Source: Roseiarcus sp963770275
Lineage (GTDB): Bacteria; Pseudomonadota; Alphaproteobacteria; Rhizobiales; Beijerinckiaceae
Assembly: GCA_963770275.1 (NCBI GenBank)
Contig: CAVYPD010000028.1
Coordinates: 16,492-80,491 of the forward strand
DNA: 64,000 bases
Reading direction: 5' to 3'
Each line of letters opens with the position of its first letter. Position 1 is the first letter of the stretch. The notes under the pieces were generated by a model, which made no database searches, was not told where the DNA came from, and worked only from the letters and a program-made list of their open reading frames with translations. The translations under genes and the position numbers were made by a program. Below, piece after piece: positions 46,946 to 57,349 of the stretch.

Positions 46946-48028
46946 ATGTCTTTGAGTGTGGCCCACAGCGACAAGGTCGCCCTGATTACCGGGGTTACGG
47001 GTCAGGACGGCGCCTACTTGGCCGAGTTGTTGCTCGCGAAGGGCTACATGGTTCACGCGATCAAGCGCCGCTCGTCCTCGTTCAACACCGGCCGCATCGA
47101 GCACATCTACCAGGATCCGCACGACACGGTTCAGCGTTTCGTGCTCCACTATGGCGACTTGACGGATTCGACGAACCTCATCCGCATTGTCCAACTCGCC
47201 CAACCTGACGAGATCTACAACCTGGCCGCCCAGAGCCATGTGCAGGTATCGTTTGACACGCCGGAATACACCGCCAACGCCGACGCGCTCGGCACGCTTC
47301 GCCTGCTCGAGGCGATCCGCATTCTCGGGCTCGAAAAGAAGACGCGCTTCTATCAAGCTTCGACCTCAGAGCTTTACGGCCTCGTGCAGGAGACGCCGCA
47401 GACGGAAAAAACCCCATTCTACCCTCGCTCGCCCTATGCGGCGGCCAAACTCTACGCCTATTGGATCGTCGTCAATTATCGCGAGGCGTACGGCATCCAC
47501 GCGTCGAACGGTATACTCTTCAACCACGAGAGTCCGGTGCGTGGGGAGACCTTCGTGACGCGTAAGATCACCCGCGCCGCGGCGGCGATCAAGCTCGGCC
47601 GCCAAGACAAGCTCTATCTCGGCAATCTGGACGCGGAACGGGATTGGGGTCATGCGCGCGAATATGTACGCGGCATGTGGCTCATGCTGCAGCAGGACCA
47701 ACCCGACGATTATGTGCTCGCGACCGGGGTGACCACGAAGGTGCGGAACTTTGTGGAGTGGGCCTTCGCCGACGCCGGCATCGCGTTGGAATGGAAAGGC
47801 GCCGGCGTCGGAGAAAAAGGCTTCGACGCGCAGACCGGAAGGCTTCTGGTTGAAGTCGATCCGCGCTATTTCAGACCGACCGAGGTCGACCAGTTGATCG
47901 GCGACGCGACGAAGGCTCTGACTAAGCTCGGGTGGCGGCACGAAACAAGTGTGCGCGAACTCGCTCGGGAAATGGTGCTGGCCGATCTTCAGGTGATGCA
48001 GTCGGCCACGATCATGAAAGAAGCGTGA
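46946..48028 (+). CDS. gmd: GDP-mannose 4,6-dehydratase
   Basis: 360 aa from ATG 46946 (GAGGT upstream). Extended SDR enzyme making GDP-4-keto-6-deoxymannose. NADP-binding ALITGVTGQDGAYLAELLLA and the Arg-Arg-Ser-Ser loop (IKRRSSSFNTGRIEHIYQDP) are diagnostic for Gmd; STSELYG and YPRSPYAAAKLYAYWIVVNY carry the catalytic Thr/Ser, Glu, Tyr and Lys. NGILFNHESPVRGETFVTRK is also typical. fcl follows after one base, so together they make GDP-L-fucose for surface glycans. Confidence 0.96.
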   Translation: MSLSVAHSDKVALITGVTGQDGAYLAELLLAKGYMVHAIKRRSSSFNTGRIEHIYQDPHDTVQRFVLHYGDLTDSTNLIRIVQLAQPDEIYNLAAQSHVQVSFDTPEYTANADALGTLRLLEAIRILGLEKKTRFYQASTSELYGLVQETPQTEKTPFYPRSPYAAAKLYAYWIVVNYREAYGIHASNGILFNHESPVRGETFVTRKITRAAAAIKLGRQDKLYLGNLDAERDWGHAREYVRGMWLMLQQDQPDDYVLATGVTTKVRNFVEWAFADAGIALEWKGAGVGEKGFDAQTGRLLVEVDPRYFRPTEVDQLIGDATKALTKLGWRHETSVRELAREMVLADLQVMQSATIMKEA

Positions 48029-48029
48029 G

Positions 48030-49004
48030 ATGGCGGGATATTCGCTCGCGGGCAAGCGCGTCTGGGTGGCTGGCCACAAGGGCATGGTCGGTTCGGCAAT
48101 CCGACGCAGGCTCGCCGCCGAGGACTGCGACGTCATCACCGTCGATCGATCGGAGGTCGATCTCAAAAATCAAGCGGCTGTCGCCTCCTACATGGATCGA
48201 GCGAGGCCGGACGCCGTATTTCTGGCCGCGGCGAAGGTCGGCGGCATACTCGCAAACGACACCTATCCGGTCGATTTCCTTTTCGACAATCTGATGATCG
48301 AAGCCAATATCATCGAGGCGTCGTTTCGTGTCGGCGTCGAGAAGCTACTTTTTCTCGGTTCGTCTTGCATCTATCCGAAATTTGCCCAGCAGCCCATCGT
48401 CGAGGATGCCCTGTTGACCGGGCCGCTCGAGCCGACCAACGAATGGTACGCGATCGCCAAGATCGTTGGCATCAAATTGGCGCAAGCCTATCGCCGACAG
48501 CACGGCAGCGACTTCATCTCGGCGATGCCGACAAATCTCTATGGCCCTGGAGATAATTTCGACCTGAAGTCGAGCCACGTCCTTCCCGCCTTAATCCGCA
48601 AGGCGCATGAAGCGAAGCTGCGCGGCGAGAAGAGCCTCGTCATCTGGGGCACGGGAACGGCGCGCCGCGAATTCCTGCATGTCGACGACTGCGCCGACGC
48701 CTGCGTGCACCTGATGAACGTTTATTCCGGCGACGTTCACGTCAACGTCGGCTCGAGCGAGGATCTGACGATCCTCGCTCTTGCCCAGCTTGTCTGCGAG
48801 GTCGTGGGGTTCAAAGGTGAGATCGAGCGGGATCTCGCTAAGCCCGACGGAACGCCACGCAAATTGATGAGCGCGGCAAAAATGCTCACCTTGGGGTGGA
48901 AGCCCTCGATTGCGCTACGCGACGGCCTCACGCAAACCTATGCATGGTTCCTGGCCAGGCACCGTGAAGAATACGACTTAGGCGAGCGCCGCGAGAGCTT
49001 GTGA
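48030..49004 (+). CDS. fcl: GDP-L-fucose synthase
   Basis: 324 aa. Epimerises and reduces the Gmd product to GDP-L-fucose. Landmarks: VWVAGHKGMVGSAIRRRLAA, VFLAAAKVGGILANDTYPVD, FLGSSCIYPKFAQQPIVEDA, and the catalytic Tyr/Lys in TNEWYAIAKIVGIKLAQAYR, followed by MPTNLYGPGDNFDLKSSHVL. It is co-transcribed with gmd. The 200 bp after the stop hold the presumed promoter of the repeat protein gene. Confidence 0.96.
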   Translation: MAGYSLAGKRVWVAGHKGMVGSAIRRRLAAEDCDVITVDRSEVDLKNQAAVASYMDRARPDAVFLAAAKVGGILANDTYPVDFLFDNLMIEANIIEASFRVGVEKLLFLGSSCIYPKFAQQPIVEDALLTGPLEPTNEWYAIAKIVGIKLAQAYRRQHGSDFISAMPTNLYGPGDNFDLKSSHVLPALIRKAHEAKLRGEKSLVIWGTGTARREFLHVDDCADACVHLMNVYSGDVHVNVGSSEDLTILALAQLVCEVVGFKGEIERDLAKPDGTPRKLMSAAKMLTLGWKPSIALRDGLTQTYAWFLARHREEYDLGERRESL

Positions 49005-49205
49005 TCGTCCGGGCCTATGCTGAGCGAAGCGTCGCTCGCCGCGAGCCGGAAAGCTCGGCTCTATGTTGTCGCTTTGAACAAGCCCGGCGTCGTAACCATG
49101 CGCGAGCGAGCGAAGAGAATTCAACCTTAGGGGTATTGCATTTCTGCGAATGAAGTTGTAATTCGCCTAAATTCTTCGGTAAAACATCCCTAAAGGGAAA
49201 CGCTC

Positions 49206-51451
49206 ATGACCGGTTCTGTGACGACGATTGCCTCATTCCCTGCAACTGGCGGCACCGATCCCGACGGCCAGCTGTTCATTGATTCCAATGGCGATCTTCG
49301 CGGCGCGACCGTTCATGGTGGAGCAAATGGCATCGGGACGACATACGAAATCGATAAGATTGCGGGCGGCTATGCCAGCACGCCAACCTTTCTGGCTGAC
49401 ATACCCAATGGCTTAAACACGCTCGTTGGCGTCCCGAACCTCAGCGCCGATGCGAATGGCGACCTTTTTGGCCTGCATGATTACAGGCGGCGCGAATACC
49501 CTCGGCGCGGTTGTCGAATTCCCCGCTGGGGGTGGGACCGTCAACTTTGCCGACAACCTTCTCCCCCGGCGCCGGCGGCTCCCATCCGGGAGGGAGGCTG
49601 CTTGTCGACGCGAGCGGCAATCTGTTTGGAACGACGTTGTCCGGCGGCGCCAATAACGCCGGAACGGTGTTTGAAATCAAGAAGACGGGCGGCGTTTACG
49701 CGAGCGCGCCAACCGTCCTCACCAGCTTCAGCTCAGGCATCGTTCCCTCTGGCTCGGGCAACCTGGTCGAAGACGCGGCGGGCGACCTTTTCGGCACAAC
49801 CACCAGCTCGGTGTTCGAGGTTAAGAAGACAGGCGCCAACAGCTACGCCACTCCGGTTAGCCTCGTGCCCTTCCCGGTGGGGACGCAGATCGGCACTTTA
49901 ACCATAGACGCTAACGGCGACATCTTCGGGACAACGATCACGGGCGGGGCGAACGACGACGGCACGGTGTTTGAAATCGAGAAGACGGCCACCGGCTACG
50001 CCAGCACCCGCGACCACCCTGGCAAGCTTCAGCCCTCGCAGACGGACAACTGTCTCTTAACCACCCCAAAACCCTGATCGTGGACGCCAATGGCGACCTT
50101 TTCGGAACCACGGACCCGAGCCCCCAGAATTCCGGGGGCGTGGTGTTCGAGATCGTCAAGACATCGACCGGCTACGAATGCACGCCGACCATTGTCGTCA
50201 ATTTCAACGGAGCGCGCGGACGGCTCGCTCGGCGCCAATTTGGTCGCGGACGCGAACGGCAACCTTTTCGGGACGACGCAGAGCGGGCGGCGCCAACAAC
50301 AAAGGCACTGCGTTCGAGATCACCAACAGCGGCTTTGCAACCACCCCCACGATACCGCCGCTGCCTGTTGTTCACCCGAACAATGTTTCGCAGGTTGTTC
50401 ATCCGAACAATCCGCCGGTTGTCAGCCGAACAATCTTGCGTTGAGCGGCAGCGTGACGGGCGCGCATAACTTCATCGACACGCTGAATTTCGTCGCCAGC
50501 TACGGCGACCTGATCAACGCTTTCGGAACAAACCAGCAGGCCGCGCAGAATTGGTACAACACGCAGGAGCCGATCGAGCAGCGCGTCGAAACCTTCGACG
50601 GCCTGGATTACGTCGCCAGCTACGGGACCTGATCAACGCCTTCAAATCCGCCGGTTCAAAGCAGGCGGTGCTGGACGCCGGAGCGACGCATTTCATCAAT
50701 GCCGGCTTCCACGAAGGGCGCACGACGACCTTCAACGGGCTCGACTACATCGCCAGCTACGGCGATCTGATCAACGCCTTCGGGGCCAATGGCGACGCCG
50801 GGGCGTATCACTACATCGAGAGCGGCGCGAGCGAAGGCCGCACAACGACCTTCGACGGCCTGGACTACATCGCCAGCTACGGCGACCTGATCAACGCCTT
50901 TGGCGCCAATGAGCAGGCCGGGGCGGCGCATTTCATCAACGCCGGATATAAGGAAGGGCGCACGACGACCTTCAACGGGCTCGATTATATCGCCAGCTAC
51001 GGCGACCTCATCCAGGCGTTCGGCGACAACAATGACGCAGGCGCTTCCCACTACATTCAAGCGGGTCACAACGAAGGCCGCACAACGACCTTCGACGGCC
51101 TGGACTACATCGCCAGCTACGGCGACCTGATCAAGGCCCTGGGCGACAACGAGCAGGCGGGTGCGGAGCACTTCATCAACGCCGGATATAAGGAAGGCCG
51201 CACCACGACTTTCGACGGCCTCGCCTACATTGCGAACTAACACCGACCTGATGAAGGCGTTCGGCGCCGACAACGACGCGGGCGCCAAGCACTACATCGA
51301 CAATGGCTTTTCTGAGCATCGCAGCACCAGCTTCAACGTGGGGGCCTACGAGTCCGCGCATCCCGATCTGATCGGGAAGTTCAGCTCGAACGACGCCTTC
51401 CTCACGGCCTATATCAACACCTACAAAGCAACCGGGACGTTTTTGACATAG
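49206..51451 (+). CDS. Repeat protein: GloVer-type tandem repeats followed by 40-residue HF(I)xxGxxEGR repeats; several frame breaks
   Basis: About 745 aa if read through breaks near 49480, 50020-50090, 50230-50290, 50630 and 51235. AAGGGAAA precedes the ATG; no N-terminal signal peptide is visible. The first two-thirds repeat D-A-N-G-D-L-F-G-T-T, GGANxxGTVFEI and YASTPT, the 'choice-of-anchor tandem repeat GloVer' pattern of β-propeller-like surface proteins. The rest contains 40-residue units (FDGLDYIASYGDLINAFGAN, EQAGAAHFINAGYKEGRTTT). The end, YESAHPDLIGKFSSNDAFLT, is duplicated at 60.8 kb. Absence of a signal suggests type-I-like secretion with a C-terminal signal, an inference. Likely a cell-surface or biofilm protein. 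Confidence 0.7.
50590..51240 (+). repeat. Tandem 120-bp (40-codon) repeats
   Basis: The coding segment GGCCTGGACTACATCGCCAG and variants recur about every 120 bp (50602, 50738, 50858, 50978, 51098, 51218). Two sub-types alternate: units with ...AHFINAGYKEGR and units with ...HYIxxGxxEGR. The units are very similar at DNA level, which suggests recent expansion. Confidence 0.85.
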
Positions 51452-51499
51452 CAGGTTTTTGGAGATGGTCCTCGGCCAGCGGGGTTGATGCTGGCCGGT

Positions 51500-52395
51500 T
51501 ACCTCTCACACGTTCTTTCAAGCGGCATCCTCGAGATCGAACTGGATCAGCGCGGGGGCTTTCAGGTCATGCGCGCCCACGACGCTTGGTCGTGTGTCAG
51601 CCCGCTGAAACTGATGAACTCAGATCCATGACCCACAAGGATGTCGTCGCGCACGCCGGAACGCATCTCGGGTAACAGCATGCTCTTGTGTCGCATCTCC
51701 TCGAAGGCCCTGACGCAGAGTGGGTTCTCACGTTGAAGGCGCGTAGTTCATCCCGCTCGGCGCTGGTCGGCCCGTCAAAGTTGCCCGCAACCTCACGGTC
51801 ATGCTGCTGTTCGGAGGCGGCCGTACGGCGGGCCATTGAAGCCCGGCGCGCCACGGAGAACCTGGCGCCGGCCGCGGCGCGTGTCGTTGCGGCGCCCGGC
51901 GAAGACAAGTCCGACGTGGCGGCGGCCGAGCACGACCACCGCACTACGCGGTGACGCTTGGCCTGCCGTAGAGCGGTCGGATCCCTTTGGCGATTTCAAG
52001 GCGAAATCCTGGGGTCCTTGGGAAAAATTGCAACTACGAAATGCGGGCTCGGACTGCGCGGTCTCTTTAGCACGACGGCGCGCGGCGATAGTTTTCGCCG
52101 CCAAGTCTCGAAGTTGTGGCGGACGCTTTGTAAGTGTGATAGCCGTCAATGTGCAAAAGATCGATCGGTCCATCGGCGAAATCGCCGCTCGCCTCGTCGA
52201 AGGCCTTGCGGATGGGGCGCGAGAAGGAGTTGCAACGCTGAGGCTTCTGTGGGGATCGCCCGTCCAGGTGTCCACAGCATAGCAGCGCGTCGCCAATCCG
52301 AGCCGTGAGACCCTCACTGAATAGCTGAGGTTGAGCGGTTGCGACCAACCAGAACGCGAACGGCACGTGGCCCACCAAGCGCTAGTGCCTCCCAA
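51500..52395 (-). pseudogene. Decayed methyltransferase/glycan gene remnant
   Basis: On the minus strand, pieces in all three frames recall the N-terminal domain of the protein at 54025: GGTSAWW and GHVPFAFWLVATAQPQL (compare GKPSAWWGHVPFAFWLVAQC), RCYAVDTWTGDPH, FADGPIDLLHIDGYHTYKAS. It ends in a protein-like tail ENPLCVRAFEEMRHKSMLLP and DDILVGHGSEFISFSGLTHD. The intact family is a class I SAM-dependent methyltransferase domain found at the front of glycosyltransferase fusions. Here frames change every 50-100 bp and the middle is missing, so I call it a pseudogene. Confidence 0.55.
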
Positions 52396-52721
52396 TCGCT
52401 CAGCGGTCTAAAACGCCGGCTCCAGATCACCGGAAATAAGAGGTGAAAAAGAAAAATCCAAACTCGTGGCGTTACCGTCCGTCTGGGCGCGGCTGCGTCT
52501 GGCGTTTTCTTCAGGAAAACGAAGTACCTGAAATACGAGTTCCCTTTTCTCCGCTGGCCTAAGAACCGAGCGCAAGCGCTTTATCCGATATAATCAGGAT
52601 TGGATAAACATCGGCGTACGGTCAATAGCGCCTTGCCCGCCAAGCATCTGAACTTCTCTACGGGTGGCCGGCGGAAGTAAGTCCGCCGTCTCAAGTCACG
52701 GATCGGCCCGCGGCCCTGCCG
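52396..52721. other. Intergenic stretch without a recognisable gene
   Basis: About 325 bp between the methyltransferase remnant and the RgpF fragment. I see no conserved protein, tRNA or clear terminator. Part of the 3' end (from about 52650) may be the decayed N-terminal coding part of the RgpF gene. Confidence 0.5.
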
Positions 52722-53451
52722 GTGGCGGTCGTCGCCCACATCTACTATGAAGACACATGGTCCGACATTGCTGGGGCGCTCCGTGGCCTGACGGTTCCCT
52801 TCGATCTGATCGTCACGACAGTTGCGGGTCGCGAACGGTTGATCGAAACGATTCGGCGCAGTTATCCTGCCGCCGAAATTGAGATCATGGAAAATCGTGG
52901 CCGCGATATTGGCCCGTTCCTGACCGTGCTCGAACCGGGTCGGCTCGATCGGTACCGGTACATTTGCAAGATCCACGGGAAGAAATCGATCGACGGCGGC
53001 CGCAAGATGTATACGGGCGAGATGTGGCGGCGCCGGCTGCTGTTCGATCTCATAGGCGCGCCGGGCGCTGCAAGCGCCGCCATCGACATGTTCGAGCGCG
53101 ACCCGTTGGTTGGGATGATCGGTCCGATAGTGTTCCGATTGCCGGGGCCCCTATCCCGAAGATCTCTACTGGTCGGCCAATCGACCTCTGACGTTGAAGA
53201 TTGCTGAACGTATGGGGATGGCGGCCGACAAGTTCCAACTCGATTTCTTCGGCGGGACAATGTTTTGGGTTCGCCCGGAGGCGTTGAAGCCCTTGAGGGA
53301 CCTGCATCTTGCTGCCGACATGCCTTACGAGAGCAGGCTGATCGATGGCGACCTGCCGCATGCGCTTGAATGCGTATTGCCGACTTCGGTTTTGGTGTCG
53401 GGCTATAAGCTCGCCGACAGCGACGTTGAAGTGATGCGAGCGCGCGAATGA
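52722..53451 (+). pseudogene. RgpF-like (rhamnan synthesis protein F) C-terminal domain, truncated and frame-broken
   Basis: About 240 residues of the RgpF family, which acts in rhamnose-containing polysaccharide assembly: VVAHIYYEDTWSDIAGALRG, LIVTTVAGRERLIETIRRSY, EIMENRGRDIGPFLTVLEPG, YRYICKIHGKKSIDGGRKMY and, after an indel near 53150, KIAERMGMAADKFQLDFFGG and TMFWVRPEALKPLRDL. The family is normally longer at the N-terminus. There is no good start, and the upstream sequence is not coding, so this is most likely a remnant left by rearrangement. Confidence 0.7.
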
Positions 53452-54024
53452 GCGATCGCGGGCCGTCCGGATCCCTCAAATTGACCCGGTCGGCGATGAT
53501 GGTTCCTCGATCGATGAGCGCGAGCCGCTTTGGCGCGGGCGTTGCGTTCATGAGATCACCCCGACAAAGAGGCTTATCTCCCCTCGGGTGATCTCGGAGC
53601 AAGGCTGGGTCGGCTCAAAGTTCGCCGCGCAAAGCCTGCACCTGGATCGAGTTGCTGTACTGCTGCTCCGTCGCTGCTTGACAGTTAACGGTTCATGCCC
53701 TTGATGGCCGGGATAAACGCTGGGACCCTGTGGTTGGATCCGTCAATGGGTTCGTTTCGCCAAAACGATTTACAATACAGCATGAATGCGTAATAACGGG
53801 CAATTATCTCATTTCGCATGTTATGGCCCTTCTCACTTGATTCGGGTCGGCGGGAGAAGAGTAATGGGAAGAGTATTCTTGACTTTAGGGAACGAGAGAC
53901 CGTAAGTCGAAGCGCCGATGCGGGAGCGCGGCACGCATTCGGTAGTTCTGAATCCTACCAGATCGGAAGCTGTTCAGCCGCTCCAGGCTATTGGTCCGGC
54001 CTCGTCTTGATTTAGAGGGACTTC
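53452..54024. other. Intergenic stretch, possible promoter of the glycosyltransferase gene
   Basis: About 570 bp. The first 100 bp, read on the minus strand, give a short ABC-ATPase-like tail (RLALIDRGTIIADRV) that is too short to call. From about 53690 the sequence becomes AT-richer; GAGGGA precedes the GTG at 54025. I recognise no other gene. Confidence 0.5.
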
Positions 54025-57000
54025 GTGCGGGATTCCGAACTTGATTGGTTGTTGTCGCGGCAATTCGAACCAGCGTTCTGGACTCCAGAGGGCATAGGGA
54101 AGCCGAGCGCATGGTGGGGACATGTCCCTTTCGCCTTTTGGCTCGTTGCGCAATGTAAGCCGCGCCTACTCATAGAATTGGGAACTTCTGACGGTGTGTC
54201 TTATACCGCGTTCTGCGAGGCAGTCTTGCGCATGCAGATCCCGGCGCGATGTTACGCAATCAACAATAGCAGGTTCGACGATAAAGATGTGCTAGGAGAC
54301 CATCTCGAAATTGAGTTTGAAGAAGCACATAACAGGCGCTACGGCGCGTTCTCTCAAATTAGACGACGGTCGTTTGTGTCTGCAATTAGTGGTGTAGAGG
54401 ACCACACGATCGACATTTTACACATAGCCGCAGTTAGTGTTGGTGAAACGTTGCTTCGAGATTTCGATCAATACCGAGCAAAACTTTCCGATCGCGCGGT
54501 CATTGTTATACATGGGCTTAACTATCATTTGAATGTCCCATCGCTATCTCAATTTTTTGAGACAATGAAGTGCCAAGCGCCGACATTTGAATTTTTGCAC
54601 GGACGCGGCCTCGGACTTGTTGCATTGGGAAATCATGTGTCGGCGCAAGTCAAACTGCTTTGCGAGCTTACCGAAGGGTACGAAATCACAAGGGTACGGG
54701 AACGATTTTCGCATTTGGGAGCCCGCTGGGAGACTATAGCGGAAGCAACGGGGGCCAAAGGGCACCTGGCAAAGGCACTCACAGATCTTGCCGCTGCGGA
54801 CAGCGAAATTGCTAAACTGAGAGGGCAGAATCTGGCTGCGGCGGTCGACTCCGCGCGCGCTTCCGATTTGCTTCGAACGGTTACTGCCGATCTCGCGCAA
54901 ACGGTCAATGACCAAGCCGCAAATTTTGAGCGCGAACACATGTTACTTCGCGCGCTCGGCCAATCGGAAAAACGAAAGCAACGGGTCTTATTGCCGCCCC
55001 AACTGAAGGGGGTTTTCGCGCTTCTGAGTAGACGCAAAAGGCGGCTGAGGCGTAATTATCGCCTTCTTTCGAAGTCGTCTTTGTTTGATAGTGAATGGTA
55101 TCTTATGCAAAACGACGATGTTAAGGAGGCAGGAATCGATCCGATCTTGCATTTTCTTCTAAATGGAGGCTTTGAGAGACGTCAGCCCGGGTTGTTGTTC
55201 AACGTTGACCACTACCTCGCAGCGAATTCCAGACGTTTCCCTCACCAAGGAAGATCCCTTGGTGCATTTCCTGAGATGGGGAGCTCGCGAGTGTCGACCG
55301 CTTGGCTTACCACTGCCTGCGCAATTCTCACTATCTGACCGCTTTACGGAGTGGGAGCTCAGTTCGACTGTTTTGCCGCGCGATCCGGAGCAACATATTG
55401 AACAAGTTGATATTGTAATCTGTGTTCACAATGCGTATGAGGATGTACGAAGATGCTTGAACAGTGTGATATCACGGACGAGTTTGCCTTACCGTCTAGT
55501 TATTGTCGACGACGGCTCCGATGAGAAGACCAGAGCCTTTCTCGCTGATTTTGCGGAAACGCAGCAGGTACACCTAATCCGACATGAAAATGCAAAGGGT
55601 TACACCTTAGCTGCGAATGCGGGCCTTCAGGCGTGTATTGGTGAATTTTGTGTCTTACTGAATAGCGATACGGAAGTATCAACGGGATGGATTGATCGAT
55701 TGTTGGATTATATGCGCCGCGATCCTCAAGTTGGTATCGTTGGCCCTCTGAGCAACACTGCTTCCTGGCAGTCTATACCTGAGCTGAGCAATAATGGAGA
55801 TTGGGCCCAGAATCAACTACCAGAAGGGCTTGACGTCGAGACTATGGCGCGGATGGTTTCCTCTGGAGCGCATCGTAGGGGGATCCAGCTTGGCTTTATT
55901 AACGGCTTCTGCTTGCTCTTGCGAAGAGAAATGCTCGACGTAATTGGTTTGTTCGATGAATTGAATTTCGGCTCCGGATACGGCGAAGAAAACGACCTTT
56001 GTGTTCGTGCTCGGAGAGCGGGGTGGAAACTATTGGTCGCTGACGATTGTTTCGTATTTCACTATCAGTCTGTATCATATGGGGATCGGCGGTTCGAACT
56101 CGCAAGGCGAGCGGGTGAGACTCTGGCAATAAAGCATAGCGTTGCGATAGACATTGATCCGTATGTACATATCTGCAGGAATAGTTTTCTTATGCATCGA
56201 GCGCGTCTTGTAGCATGGGCGAACATTACTTTATCGAAATGGACCAACATAAATTCTGCTCCTTTTAGAGAAAGAACCATCGCGTTCATATTACCTATAG
56301 CGGACGTGGGCGGCGGCGCAAACGTTATACTACAAGAAATAGAGGCTATGCGTCGCTTCGGAGCGAATGTATACGTCATAAACTATTTGTGTAATAGAGA
56401 GGGGTTTGAGAAAACGTATCCTAACTGTAAGGCAATATATCTAGATACAGACGGCGCAGACTCCATCGTAGATATGCTAAAAATCAATAATATTAACTTA
56501 GACGTCCTCGTCGCGACGGCTTTTCGATCTTTTTATTTGTTGCCAAAGGATGCTAAATATCAGCTTGCTTATTATATACAAGATATGGAGGATCGCTTTT
56601 ACGAAGGGAAGGACGCAACCGCAGCTGCGCGGGCTTTAGCGACCTATCGAGATCGTCCAGAGGTGGTCAGGATCACGAAGAGCGAGTGGAATAAGCAGCA
56701 GATAGTTAGCATTGGAGGCGTAGCGCCGCAGGTCGTGGGACCGAGCGTCAACGGCAAGCTCTTCTTCCCTCGAAATGATGATCGCCTCAGGCCGAGTTAC
56801 GTACCACGAATAACAGCAATGGTCCGCCCGGAAACCCTCAGGCGCGGGCCCGAAAGGACGCTTCGCGTCCTGCGTAGATTAAAAGACGAATTCGGTGCTG
56901 GCATTTCGGTCGATTGCTTCGGTGGGACATATCGAGATACGGAGGCGCTTGGTATCCCCGTATGGGGAATAAGGGTCAGGGGAAAACTGACCCGGGAACA

Positions 57001-57340
57001 GGTTGCGGAGCTTCTGGGACGTACGGATGTGTTTTTGGATCTGTCGGAGTGGCAGGCTATGGGATTGACGACCTTGGAGGCGATGGCTAGCGGTGCTGCC
57101 GTCGTCGTTCCAAGAAATGGTGGGACAACGGAGTTTTGCGTAGACGGGGAGTTTGGAATTGTACTGGATGGGTCTGACGAAGACGCTTATTTTAAAGCTG
57201 CGAGCAGGCTCATCCGTGACCCCCAGCTCCGCTTGGGTATGGGAAAGAAGGCTATGGAAGTTGCGTCGTTCTTGTCGCCCGAAGTTGCGGCCTATAGATT
57301 TCTGACCTGCTTCTGGAACGAGACGCTTGCCCCCGCTTAG
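54025..57340 (+). CDS. Methyltransferase-GT2-GT4 fusion glycosyltransferase, one frame break near 55230
   Basis: About 1,100 aa starting at GTG 54025. Residues 1-210 are a SAM-methyltransferase-like domain (WWGHVPFAFWLVAQCKPRLL, IELGTSDGVSYTAFCEAVLR). A helical region follows, then two motif units (FDSEWYLMQNDDVKEAGIDP, and YLAANPDV after an extra T near 55230). Then a GT2 domain (VDIVICVHNAYEDVRRCLNS, VIVDDGSDEKTRAFL, LLNSDTEVSTGWIDRLLDYM, GSGYGEENDLCVRARRAGW) and a C-terminal GT4 domain (YYIQDMEDRFYEG, MVRPETLRRGPERTLRVLRR, ASGAAVVVPRNGGTTEFCVD). The GC content is clearly lower than in the neighbours, suggesting recent acquisition. It probably assembles a surface glycan. Confidence 0.82.
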
Positions 57341-57349
57341 GAGGCCGCA

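Noticed and set aside
50590..51240. 120-bp periodic repeats as a possible CRISPR or satellite
   Set aside because: They are in frame and encode 40-residue protein units; no variable spacers.
53450..53551. Short minus-strand ABC-ATPase-like tail (RLALIDRGTIIADRV)
   Set aside because: Only about 35 codons, no start or upstream domain; resemblance could be chance, so not listed as a gene.
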